A DNA stretch of 64,000 nt, from contig CM038913.1 in the NCBI GenBank assembly GCA_021904315.1, positions 7,625,958 through 7,689,957 of the forward strand, written 5' to 3'. This DNA is from Sphagnum magellanicum (taxonomy: Eukaryota > Streptophyta > Sphagnopsida > Sphagnales > Sphagnaceae). Position 1 is the stretch's first letter. The number at the start of each line of letters is the position of its first letter. Below are positions 38,939-49,610 of the stretch, one piece after another. Position numbers and translations under genes: made by a program. The notes below the pieces were generated by a model. That model had not been told where the DNA came from. It made no database searches and saw only the letters and a program-made list of their open reading frames with translations.

Positions 38939-38966
38939 CTTACACCTATAGTGGAGTAGGTGTAAG
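38939..38966. repeat. Perfect 10-bp hairpin
   Basis: CTTACACCTA (38939-38948) and TAGGTGTAAG (38957-38966) are perfect inverted complements around an 8-base loop. It lies 32 bp before the telomere-motif palindrome. Confidence 0.6.
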
Positions 38967-38998
38967 AATACCCTTGCACTTTTACAAGAGGGATAAGA

Positions 38999-39029
38999 GG
39001 GTTTAGGGTTTAGGTTAAACCCTAAACCC
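38999..39029. repeat. Head-to-head plant telomere-motif palindrome
   Basis: GGGTTTAGGGTTTA, the loop GGT, then TAAACCCTAAACCC: a perfect 14-bp stem made of two TTTAGGG-type units facing two CCCTAAA units. TTTAGGG is the usual land-plant telomere unit. The array is very short, so it may be a chance or telo-box-like arrangement instead of an old end fusion. Confidence 0.75.
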
Positions 39030-40499
39030 ATTCGTTAATATAATGTACCCTCCAAATACAGTTTGAACACTTCCAGATACCAGTATTGGCCAGTTAGTGA
39101 GGAAAACACCTTAAGGTATGAACACCCCGGTTATAAATAACTTGCAAGTTTGTTATTGATTTTTTTTGATAATTAGGTTGATGACCTACCTAGATGTTTA
39201 GCATTTTTTTATTTTTTCCAATTTTTGTGGTGTTGCTCAAATGGATGTAGTCCATAAGTATAGTAAGCCAAATTTGGTGATCCATCTTCAAAATTTGGAA
39301 GTATTAAACCTTAAAACCAAAGGTTTCTGAGAAACATTTTAAAATGAAACTTCTGGAACCGAAGGTTCGTTTCAAAATCCGAGACCAGACGACAACGGTC
39401 TCTAGAACCATATCGTGATCTTCCTATTTACATTCTTCGCGGATGGCAATAGCGTGCTTTTGAAGCTTTCCCATAGTATTTTGTTAATCCTATGCATCGA
39501 ACTCTAACTGTTGGGGGGTTCACGGTTCTTTGTGGGTATCTGTTTGGCAATGTAATGTTGTTTCCATTTTTATTCACATAGTTTTTGTTCGGATGCTATC
39601 GTGATTTTTATTTTTTAGAATCGGTAATTTTTTGGTGATCCATATCGGAAGGGAGTTCATTTCATGGCCCTCAACATTAATCTACAATTAAAAAGTTATT
39701 TTGCTGATATTTAATTTCTTAATAAAACAAAAGCCAATATAATATATCAGTACATTACCTACAGACGCATAATAAAATTATCAAATTTCCAATATAGGCC
39801 TTTTCCACATTGTGAATGCATTTGAAAGATGGAGTTAGTAACTAAAATTTAGAAGAGTGACCAATCATAAAACATGACAAAATATTTGATACGATATATA
39901 AGTTTTATTCCCTTATAATTAATTATTTTTATTGATTATTATATTTTACACATCCACTATATTGCAACAAAATCATACAAAATTTCTTTTATAGGATTGC
40001 ATCTTAACTCCATGTAGTCTTGTTTCCAAAATTGAAAAACATGTTTTTATAGCATTAGAAGCTATGAGCTTCAACAAACACTTTTTCTTGTCCACTTCAT
40101 CAAATATGGAATCAATCATTTTCTAGTATTTGCTAGCTACCATTTTGATTGCAAAAGGTTTATTATTTCAAAAGCTTCAAGAATACGTACATTGCAATGT
40201 TTTGCAAAAACTTGACAAAAGTGTGCGAATAGGTGTAGAAATTTTGCGAATGCAATAGGTGTGAATTAAATGAAGTGCACATTGTCAAAAGAAGTTGTTG
40301 AGTCAAAATCCAATTTGCAAAACTAACAAACAAAATAAAAATTATGTATATGTTGTTGTTTACAAGCTTTCATTTATGATACTTTGAACTACGAAAGTTG
40401 TCCATACCCTATTACACAAAAAGAAAACACAATTGCAATGTAATGGAAATGAAAGATACAAATATTTCAAGAATGGATTAAATTTTGAACTATTTTGAC

Positions 40500-41190
40500 C
40501 ACATAATTTGTTTTGATTGTTTTAAACCAAAGGGCCTTTGGTTTTCCACTTTCAATGTACACACTCTTGACCTTTTCAACGATGGTTCAATTTTTTCATT
40601 CTAAAATCCCATTATGTTTTGTTGTTCTAGTAGTTGTAAATTGTCTCCATATCCCTTATTCTTCACAAAAATTTACTAAAGCTCATGAAATAAACTCTCC
40701 CCCATGATCGGATCTAAAACTTTAATCCTCTATCTAGTTTGGTTTTCTACTTATTTGTTGTAAATTTCAAACACATCTAAAATTTCAAACAATTTTGAAG
40801 AAGTATATGAATTTTTCTTATTAAAATTGTCAGTAAAACTAATGAAATATTTTGATCTTAATAACAAGGGCATTGACATAGTAGGACCACACAAATAAGT
40901 GTTCACTGATTGGAGTGGTGATGTTGCTTTACAAGTGGATGTTTTAAGGAAATATTTTCCCTTGTCTACTTGCCATGTAGGTAGCCAACACACAGTTTCC
41001 ATCACTCGTGAGTGAAATACCCGTTATTAGTAATCCCCACCACGTATGTGCAGTTCCAGTTACAGTTTCATTGGTGGGGTTGCCAGAAAAAAAAAAACCA
41101 GCTAAACTTAGACATTTAATTTTACTATCCAGAGTAACATACTGAGCACCAGTGGAGATGCTGTTAGTATGTTGAACTTTTATCATCCTG
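40500..41190 (-). mobile_element. Ty1/copia retrotransposon fossil (pre-integrase/integrase part, broken)
   Basis: The minus strand shows the copia pre-integrase to integrase order: a short HLGK-like zone (near 40930-41000), a 'LLRSKYFISFTDNFNKK'-like core start (near 40800-40860), and an 'SDHGGEFIS'-like zone with the following 'HNGILE'-like zone (near 40540-40720). Only this part of the polyprotein was recognised; no LTRs, reverse transcriptase or gag were seen. It has several breaks and appears old. It ends roughly 540 bp before the alpha-SNAP start codon. Confidence 0.72.
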
Positions 41191-41292
41191 ATGATGGATG
41201 TGATTTAAATGCAGAGCCATTATGGAATGAGCACTGCTTGTCACTTACTTGTACCCGCTATTTACCCGCAGGGTATATTTGTGGGTGTGTGG

Positions 41293-41312
41293 GCGCGCGC
41301 GCGCGCGCGCGC
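41293..41312. repeat. (GC)10 run upstream of alpha-SNAP
   Basis: Ten alternating GC dinucleotides follow a GT-rich stretch (about 41280-41291). The run lies about 420 bp before the start codon, in or near the promoter/5' UTR. Alternating purine-pyrimidine DNA of this kind can adopt the Z form. Confidence 0.85.
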
Positions 41313-41728
41313 AGTGGGTACCTGAAGTTCGACCAGATCCGTCGTTGGAAGATGGTTGCTGCGTGAAGAGTTGCGGCTGCCGAGGACGAGAGGAAATCGG
41401 AGTCCCTTTGCTCCTTACTGTTTCTCCCTGTGATAGTGTTTTTTTTCTCCCTCCTCCCATGTTTCAGACTTCTCTCATTCCCACACCTATTCTCTTCTGC
41501 GCTTCTTTTCAACCAAGTCTTGCAAAATTTGATCCACATTTGATGGAATTGCAAACGAAAATCAAAATCCTTCGTTGGATCTCAACTTCAGTGAACATGA
41601 ATGCCTGGTTGCTCTTCCTTGGTTTGGCTGTTGTTGTTGTTGTTTATTGTGAGGACCGTCCGTTTTGTTATTTAGCAAAGGGAAGATTTTTCAATTGACT
41701 TATATACATATATATCGGTGGTTTGAGA

Positions 41729-44700
41729 ATGGGCGAAAATTTGGAGGCGAGTGGCGCAGAGTATGAAGACAAAGCAGAGAAGAAGCTCAAGGGCTGGGGG
41801 ATCTTAGGCGGCAAATATGAGGACGCTGCTGATCTGCTGGAGAAAGCTGGCAACTCTTTCAAATTGGCCAAATCGTGTAAGAAAGAATCCTTGCTTGCTG
41901 CATTTTACTTGCCTATTCTGTATTCGGAAATGTTTTCTTGCGATCTTTGACAACAGAAACTCTAGAAATGTTTGTTTGTCGAGAAACTTTTCGAAATTTC
42001 TAGCGATCCTTGACAACAGAAACTCTAGAAGTGTTTGTTGCTCGAGAAACTCTTTGAAATTTCTTGCGAACTTTGAAAACAGAATTTGCTAGAAATTGTT
42101 TGTTGCTCGAAACTCTTTGAGATTTCTTGCGATCTTTGAAAACAGAATTTTGGAAACTGTTTATTGCTCGAAACTCTTTGGAACTTCCTGCGATCTTTGA
42201 CAACAGAACTCTCGAAACCGTTTGTTGCTCGAAATTCTTTGAGACTTCTTGCGAGCTTTGAAAACATAACTCGCTAGAAGTTGTTTGTTGCTCGAAATCT
42301 TTGAGATTTCTCGCGATCTTCGAAAACAGAAATCTGGAAACTGTTTATTGCGCGGATCTCTTTGAAACTTCTTGCGATTTTGACAACAGAACTCTCGAAA
42401 CTCTTTGAGATTTCTTGCGATCTTTAATAACAGAACTCTCGAAACTGTTGATTGCTCGAAACTCTTAGAGATTTCTTGCGAGCCTCGAAAACAGAACTCT
42501 TTGAAAGCAGAACTGAACTCTGGAAATTGCTTATTGCTCTGAAACTCTTTGAAATTTCTTGAGAGCTTTGAAAACAAACAAACAAATCTCTTCATTCCTG
42601 TGGAATATGCTGGGGTGTGTATACAGGGGACAGAGCAGCAGCAGCGTATATAAAGCTTGCAGACTGCCAGATCAAGGTTCGTGAGCTCTTATTCGTGTCA
42701 AATTTGCTGCAGTAAAATAGCATGAAAGATCATTGTGGACTCAAATTGCTTTTAATGTTTTCCTTCTATGTAGACATATATCACAATGGAAACAATGTAG
42801 AAACAACAAAACAAGGCAGATTGTGGGCTAAGACCTTTCAGTATAGGGTAAGGCACCCCTGCCAAAGGATTATGTAATCTTGAACACTTTTGGTCCAAGA
42901 TCAGGAGCATGGATTCTGAGGTGATATATATTGATATATATGATTATGAGGTGATGTATATACCTCATATGTGAATGGTGTTTGGTGTAGGCAGTTAGAG
43001 AGCAAACATGATGCAGCTGCAGCCTATGTTGATGCAGCTCTTTGTTTCAAAAAGTCTCAACCCTTGGGTGAGAATAACTCATTGATGCAATGTTGTGTAC
43101 TAGTATCAGTTTTGTACCCTTGTGAGAATATCTAGCATAATTGCTCAATAGCAGATCATTACCAGAAAAGAAAGAAAGGCTGCTTGGGTATCTTCATAAT
43201 TTTGTGTTTCCTTCAAATTTGTGAAAATACAGTTCAATTGTGGATGCTCTTGAGATATCTTCCCTATTTGCAAATTTCCAGGTCTGCTTATGTAACATTT
43301 CTGAGAGTGCATGTTTGCGTTCTGTCTTTTGCCTGGTATATGTGTGCTTCAGCAAATGGTGATGGGATTTTTAAGGGTTGAGTGGCAGAAGCAGTAAGGT
43401 GTTTGGAAGCAGCAATAGCTCTTTTTTTGGAGATTGGGCGCCTCTCCATTGCTGCAAGGCATTACAAGGTAGCACGACTAATTTAGGTTCAACTGGCTGC
43501 TCCTGAAGACATATTGTGGCTTGTGGTACAATGTGAACAGATCCAAATGCAATCTGCAATATGAACTATTATATCTGTGGTTTGGAAATGTGCAGGAAAT
43601 TGGGGAGATTTTTGAAAAGCAAGAGAATGCTGAAAGGGCTATGGAATATTTTGACAAAGCTGCAGAACTCTTCTCTGGTGAAGAGGTCAACAGCAGTGGC
43701 ACTCAATGCAAATTGAAGGTGGCTCAATTTGCTGCCCAATTACAACAGTGAGTGCTGCTCATAGCTGCTGTTTCCTTCTCAGTTCATCAGGTTCAGTACA
43801 AAATATATGCTAAAGCTTGGTCATGAACACACTAATCTCATTCTCATAAGATGAATTCATAACAACGCTCACAAATATACAGAAATACATGCAAATGTTC
43901 TTTCCTTCATTGTGCAGGGCTGAGATATGCACCCTTATCTTATGATCCAGAATTCCAGTCACTTGTGATTCTTGCAAACTTTTGTATTTCTTGCTTGAAG
44001 CTGATCAAGTCATGAGGCTATGAATATATATACTAGGAATCATGTCATGTTGACACAATTAGACCTGTGGCAGGTATCCACGGGCGATCGACATCTTTGA
44101 AACAGTGGCAAGACAGTCCATAGATAGTAATCTGCTCAAGTATAGTGTAAAAACACATTTATTAAATGCTGCTCTTTGCCAGCTATGTGCTGGGGATTCA
44201 GTTGCCATCAACCATGCTGTTCAAAGATATGAGGTGAGTTGGTACTTGTTTCCTTGAAAGGCTACATATCCAATTTCTTCAATCTCCATAAGTGTTTGGA
44301 TAAAAAGTACTATAGATTTATGGAATTTGTCAACCCTGAACATTGTGAAGACTGCTACTACTTGTAGGGTGGTAATATTATGCTGGCATTTTAGTTTTTG
44401 TTTGAAAGGTGAATATATTGCATAAAAATAGGCTGGCTGCTACTGTAGTGACTTCCTTGTGGCTGTTGGAAAAAAAAAGAAAGAACAGGGATGTGGAAAT
44501 ATTCTGGTTAAATATGAATCTGAAACTTGCAGGATATAGATCCAAATTTCTTAAGCACACGTGAAGGCAAGTTTGTAGTGGTATGTTCTTACCCATTAAT
44601 GCTCTTTTGTTGCACCCCCAGCCCTCTTGGTGGATCCTCTAGTTCAACATATGTGTTAAATGTTCATAATAATCTGTTATTATTATTGTCTACAAACACC

Positions 44701-45412
44701 TAGCTTGGTTTACCATACATTGGCATAGAAATGGTACACCATAGATAGTCCATAACACTAATTGTATGGTGGACTATATTCTTATGCAGTCTCTTGGATT
44801 AGCATCTCTAAGTAAATCTTGTCTCCCACATAAGAATGGGCTACATGCTTTCAATGTAATGTTTGGACAAACTGAAGACTCCAATTGCAACTAACAGTTG
44901 TATCTTATGTGCTGATATAGAACTTGTGTTTTGAGTCCCTACAAACATGTTGAAAATTTATTGGTATGTGTTGGTTCATTTGTACTTTGGGGAGATCCAG
45001 GATTTGGTACAAACCATAGAAGATGTGGACGTGGTGAAGTTCACTGATGTGGTGAAGGATTTTGATAGTTTCACTCGCCTTGTATGTGTGATCAACCCTG
45101 TGTTCACCTACATTAGCTTTGGTTGAAAGATAGGGGCACTTAGTAAACTGGTCACTGCTAATGGAGAAGGTTTTACAAATGCTTAGCTTGTGGAGGTTGT
45201 TTGGTTGGCTGGTTCAGAAAGGAACAAAAGAAGAAGAGGATTCAGACAACCCTGGTCAAATTTTGTGTTCTAAAACAGTTTTTGATAAGGATTACTCATT
45301 AATGGGGTTTTCTGGATTGAAATTGTCACAGGATGATTGGAGGACACTGCTATTGCTCCATGTGAAAAACAAGCTCAAAGAGATTGAAGTTGCAGGAGAT
45401 AATCTTACTTAG
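41729..45412 (+). CDS. ASNAP: Alpha-SNAP, NSF attachment protein, 9 exons, 292 aa
   Basis: Predicted exons: 41729-41876, 42627-42676, 42995-43067, 43383-43468, 43596-43747, 44074-44233, 44533-44580, 45001-45081, 45332-45412; all introns are GT-AG and the phases close. The protein matches plant alpha-SNAP end to end: '[20 protein letters not shown]' near the N-terminus, '[15 protein letters not shown]', '[20 protein letters not shown]', '[13 protein letters not shown]', and the C-terminal '[17 protein letters not shown]' helix that in the family stimulates NSF. It is an all-helical TPR-like protein, soluble and cytosolic, that binds SNARE complexes and recruits the ATPase NSF for disassembly after fusion. 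Usual length is about 290 aa. The start is the only ATG giving the conserved N-terminal helix. Intron 1 (750 bp) is largely a minisatellite. It is convergent with NUP133. Confidence 0.95.
41936..42585. repeat. 62-bp minisatellite, about 10 copies, in intron 1 of alpha-SNAP
   Basis: The unit is roughly GCGATCTTTGAAAACAGAA, CTCTCGAAACTGTTTGTTGCTC and GAAACTCTTTGAGATTTCTT. The 'GCGATCTTTGA' word recurs at about 41940, 42003, 42067, 42129, 42191, 42251, 42313, 42373, 42418 and 42479, mostly 60-64 bp apart, with one shortened copy. Copies differ by scattered changes. The array fills most of the intron and leaves the donor (41877) and acceptor (42626) outside it. Minus-strand open frames up to 144 codons only read the repeat. 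Confidence 0.9.
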
Positions 45413-46975
45413 TAGTAAAAGTAGTTGTCTATTTGGTTGTCTTTTTGTTTGCAGTTGATACTTGTAATTGCACATTACAACTTTCTTCACCCGGCATCTT
45501 GTTTCTCAAAGGTTATCTTGGAAGGTTATGACGTCCTGTCTTGTCATGGCAGTGATGTTTATGTGGTCTCCCTGGTGATTGATTAAGGGTTTTGGGTTTT
45601 GTTAATTTGGGGGTTCTTGATTTCATTCTGTATTTGTATTTTGTTAACATTTTGGTTTGCATTTCTGTAACACTAAGAACCATCAGGGTACTACAGCTAA
45701 AGTAGCTGGACCTGTGCATCATGTGATGTCCATCATGACAAGTTCATTTTGCGTTTGTACTTGCTTCTTTCCGTGTAGATTTGAGATTGGCTGTTTCTTT
45801 GTCTCTCGCATGCATGTGATGGGTGACAATTGTTTTGCAGGTGAGTTATGTGATGATCAGGCATTAACATTGTGTTCAGGTAGGCATCAGCAATTTGTCG
45901 TCATCACTCATGGTCACCAAGCATGTGGAGTATGGGTACTAGAAGTTTGAGGACAAAGTACATAAAGTATGCTAGACACAAAAAAATTGAGTAGATTGAA
46001 TATGTGCGCCTTCAAAAACAGAAAAACTCAGAAACTGAACTTTACTGAGCTAAACAATATACATTGAGAAGGCTTTACAAGTTGAAGCAAGTCTTTGTCC
46101 TCACTCTCAAAACATTCAGCAAAAGATGTTGTATAATGTGATGAAAAAATCTTGTCTCACAAACTGAATGTTACTAAACAGCTAATGTCTCTATTAGCTG
46201 ATGCACTGATTATTAAGATAGCCCTGATTTACCACTTGTGTATATCTCTCACCTGTTCCCACTCCAATAATGCAGGTCTAGAGGTTGGCCTTTGGTAGTC
46301 CAATCATCATGCATAGTTCTTCAATTGTCATCAGAGCATGTTTACAATTTTTTTTTTTTTTAAATTTTTTTTTCTGTTTGCATCATTTCCAAAATTTGTT
46401 TGTTGAATTTTGTTTGTGTCATTTGTGAGAGTTTTATTTTTTGCAGTATTTTGTTAGCATGATTTCTTCCTCCAAGAGGGATTTTAATCCATGGATTGTG
46501 GAGGTACTCATGTGCACATCCTTTCTTGTTCTGATAGAAATGACACAAAGCGATGTATCAATTACTTAGTAGTAATCACACTCTTTCACCATAAGATTTT
46601 GTTTTTGATTTTTTTCCAACAAGTGGTTTTAATTTTCATTAATAAGACATTCTAAAAAGTTTGCTCGAATCTTTTTTTTTACATGGGGTAGTGTTTATAG
46701 ACATTTATCAAAGAATAGGATATCAAGTTTTTTTCACCTTGTTTTTGAAACAAATTTATACATACATACCATGCATGTCATTATTCACTGATGTTTGGAG
46801 TTAAATACTTCTCAAAATGGCAAGGTGCAAATAGTTCTTTTTTTTCAATTGACCTTGTTGGATTTTGCAAGAATTGAATTCTAAATCCTAGTGTAGCTGA
46901 AAAGCAATCCTTTGCCACAAGGACACCATTATATAATTAAGATGTAGGGGGGAAGAATGGGACCTTGTATACTTA
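45413..46975. other. 3' region of alpha-SNAP and spacer
   Basis: The first several hundred bases, T-rich and gene-free, are probably 3' UTR and flanking DNA. A short open frame at 45657-45950 has no recognisable content. From about 46350 the sequence is AT-rich. Confidence 0.5.
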
Positions 46976-47412
46976 GGCCTGCTTTACACTAGGAGTAAGG
47001 GCTGAAAAAAACTTGGGGCCAACTTTGAGCAGTTTTGGCTTGTTGTTTGGTCCCCAAGTTATTAATAAATGCTGAAACATTGGCCCCAAGCAAGGGTTGC
47101 AAATTTGGTTCCCAAATTGGATGGGATCCTTTTTTTCAGCCTTGGGGCCAATACAAGACCATAAAGTTCAGCATTTATTAGTAACGTGGGGGCAGATTGA
47201 AAAGATTTTTTCTATTTCAACCTTGACTCCTAGTGTAAAGGCCCTTTGGGGCTGATTTCAACTTTTGGACCAATAGGAATGCTTGATTTGAGTTGAACAT
47301 TGGCCTTAACTCCTAGTGTAAAGGCCCTTTGGGGCTGATTTCAATTTTTGCACCAATAGGAATGCTTGATTGGAATTGAACATTGGCCTTGACTCCTAGT
47401 GTAAAGTGGGCA
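46976..47412. mobile_element. MITE, 437 bp, PIF/Harbinger-like (TTA target duplication)
   Basis: The ends are inverted repeats sharing GCC..CTTTACACTAGGAGT (left 46976-46996; right, complement of ACTCCTAGTGTAAAGTGGGC, about 47393-47412). The flanks carry a TTA duplication (46973-46975 and 47413-47415). GG/GC-starting termini with a 3-bp TTA/TAA duplication are typical of PIF/Harbinger (Tourist-like) MITEs. There is no coding capacity. The right end is amplified: an 83-bp unit bearing the terminal CCTTGACTCCTAGTGTAAAG occurs at 47221, 47304 and 47387. The left part contains a further inverted pair (AATAAATGCTGAA / TTCAGCATTTATT). Confidence 0.8.
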
Positions 47413-47679
47413 TTAACAGAATTAACATTTAAAATGTAAACTAATAAACTTGTGACATCTTGCCATCTTTTCACATGAAGCATTATTGATGGAGGTAAGC
47501 AATTGCCAAAATAGAACTAATATTTTTTACTATCTCCTTGATCCTCACTTATGTGTATGTGTGTGTATGTTTTGTTTGTAACATATACTTTTGTGCTAGC
47601 CATATTCAAAACCCTTTTGAGTACATGCTTTTAAACATTTTCCCAACCCCTTTGAGTCCATGCACTGGAATTCAATGTC

Positions 47680-47710
<31 letters not shown>

Positions 47711-48360
47711 ATGGTAAATACAATATTGAATTAGTGCAAATTCATTGTTTTGATATATGCATTACTGCAATATATGTGCCTTAAATCTTCTTCCACAAAG
47801 CCTCTCCTTGAAATGGTGATAAAAATGCTTTGATAGCTCATCCTGTGGATGTCACATAGTCCTTGCCTCAGGCAACCTAAAAACTGGCTTGAAAGAAGAG
47901 TGATGGAGCTGGAGGAGGACCCACTGCAGAGGACAAGGAATGGAGTTCACACACGAGTGAGTTAGAAGGCTGTTGAGAAGGGCACAAATGAACCAAAATC
48001 CACCAGCTGAATATGATGGATGAATGGATGGATGGATGGATAGTGTGTGGACAGGAAACACTTTTTCATTGGGCTCCAGTTTCCTAGCTAACTGCAGTGG
48101 TCAGTTTGTACTGTATCTTCCAAAATTTGGAAAGAACAGTACAGCTCATTTCTTTTAGATTTCTTTTAGATTTCTTTTAGACTTTTTTTTTGTTTAACTT
48201 TTTCTTTTACATCCTGCCGGAAAAAAAAGGGGGCAGAAGATACTAGAAAAAGAGGGAGAGGAGAAGAAGAGAAAGGGGAGGGGAGAGAAAAAGATTTTTT
48301 TGGGGCAAAACTCATTTTTTGGCGATTTTTTTTCTTTTTTAAATGATGATTTTCTAAATG
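47413..48360. other. AT-rich spacer with microsatellites
   Basis: A (TA)n run lies at about 47677-47706, a GGAT-type run (GGATGGATGGATGGAT) near 48024-48040, and a triple 'TTTCTTTTAGA' repeat at about 48149-48182. A purine-rich patch covers about 48220-48295. No gene is supported. Confidence 0.5.
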
Positions 48361-49010
48361 AACTAAATAAATTTTTATTTTGATTTATAGCCATATTTGG
48401 CTATGCATATTAAAATGATCACCAATTCTTTTACTTCTTCCTATACTTGATGACCATTTTGGTTACAAAGAAAATTAATTTTATTATTTAAAAAAAAATT
48501 TAAACTAGTTTATGTCTATGTAATCATAGTCCTTGGAAGTCCACTTTAAACAAGGACTGAAATGAAGCAAAAAGAAAATAATTAAAAAACTGAATTTAAC
48601 TTTTCAATTAATTTGATTTACAGCCTATTTGGCTAATCATTTTGAAGATCAAACAAAAAAAATTTACATCTTTACATGCTTCATAGCCATTTTGGTTACA
48701 AAGAATTTTATATATATATATAAAGTCATTTTCTATCTATGTAATAATAATCCTTGGAAATCCAGTTTACACTAGTTCTGAAATAAATGAAACAAAACAA
48801 AAATTATTTAACAGCATTACATTCTTAAAAAAATTACTTTTGGTGCATCGCCATATTTGGCCAATAATTTTGAAGACCCATATTAGATTTTTTATTTTTT
48901 ACTTATGCTTAATCACCATTTTGGATACTAAGGAAATCAATTTTTAAAAATAAAAACAAAACTATATTTTATATATGTAATAATCATGATGACAATCCTT
49001 GGAAGATCCG
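48361..49010. repeat. Diverged tandem repeat, about 230-bp unit x 3
   Basis: Three copies are marked by 'GCCATATTTGGCTA'-like words (48390, 48623, 48850), by 'ACCATTTTGGTTACAAAG'-like words (about 48450, 48690 and 48915) and by 'CCTTGGAAGTCCA'-like words (48533, 48752, 48997). Order is kept in each copy, with spacings of 219-245 bp. The copies are AT-rich and strongly diverged. No coding signal. Confidence 0.75.
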
Positions 49011-49108
49011 CATATTGATGGCGGTAAAGACGGAAAGAGAGCAAAAGGTAGAAAGACAACAGAAAGAAAGTGGAAAGAAGGGAGGGAAAAAGTCAGAGGG
49101 ACTTTATG

Positions 49109-49244
49109 TAGGAGAAGGTTTTGTGCCTAGTACCTTCTCGTTTTTGGGGCCGCACCTTCCAGATTTAGGGACCCCACCCCTCGGCCTACCTTGCTCAGGC
49201 GGGCCCTCAAATCCAGAAGGTACTAGGCACAAAACCTTCTCCTA
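49109..49244. mobile_element. Short MITE/foldback element, 136 bp, perfect 30-bp terminal inverted repeats
   Basis: The arm 49109-49138 (TAGGAGAAGGTTTTGTGCCT then AGTACCTTCT) is repeated as a perfect inverted complement at 49215-49244. If the element proper starts at GGAGAAGG, it is flanked by TA on both sides, fitting a TA-targeting (Tc1/mariner/pogo-type) non-autonomous element; this assignment is an inference. The GC-rich centre (49139-49214) is non-coding. Identical arms suggest a young insertion or hairpin-driven gene conversion. It lies about 370 bp past the NUP133 stop codon. Confidence 0.75.
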
Positions 49245-49610
49245 TGTACTAATCATGTCTTGTATCTACTCACCTAAAAGTCACCAGCTATTCCTACCTA
49301 CCTACCTACCTACCTACCTACCCACAGGACCTTCTTTCACCTAAATAAACCATTGACAAGGTAGGTTACCATCAACTCAGTTGGGATCCATCTACAACTG
49401 AATCATAACAGATGTCCAATGAATGGATGATGCACTGGTGGCTGTTGGTTCTCTCAAACCATTGAGAAGGCGCTACACAAAAGATCCCTGCAGTGTGCAT
49501 TTCTGTGTCCTGAGCTACATACCCCCTCATATGTAACCTCATCTCGGCAATGGAGAAAAGAATCTACAAAAAAGTGCACATAACTTGTTACACAGAATAA
49601 TGTGGTTTGT

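Larger units (their letters stand above)
37240..40490. other. Intergenic DNA, no gene seen
   Basis: Mostly AT-rich. At 37320-37460 A-runs are frequent. From about 37960 to 39080 base composition is more balanced, with no open frame of note; the telomere-motif palindrome and a second hairpin (38939-38966) lie here. Nothing supports a gene. Confidence 0.5.

Noticed and set aside
41936-42585. CRISPR-like regularly spaced repeats
   Set aside because: Whole 62-bp units repeat with diffuse variation and no constant-repeat/unique-spacer pattern, inside a plant intron. It is a minisatellite.
41729-45412. Gamma-SNAP as the identity of this gene
   Set aside because: The N-terminal '[17 protein letters not shown]' segment and the C-terminal 'DNLT' end fit alpha-SNAP and not gamma-SNAP.
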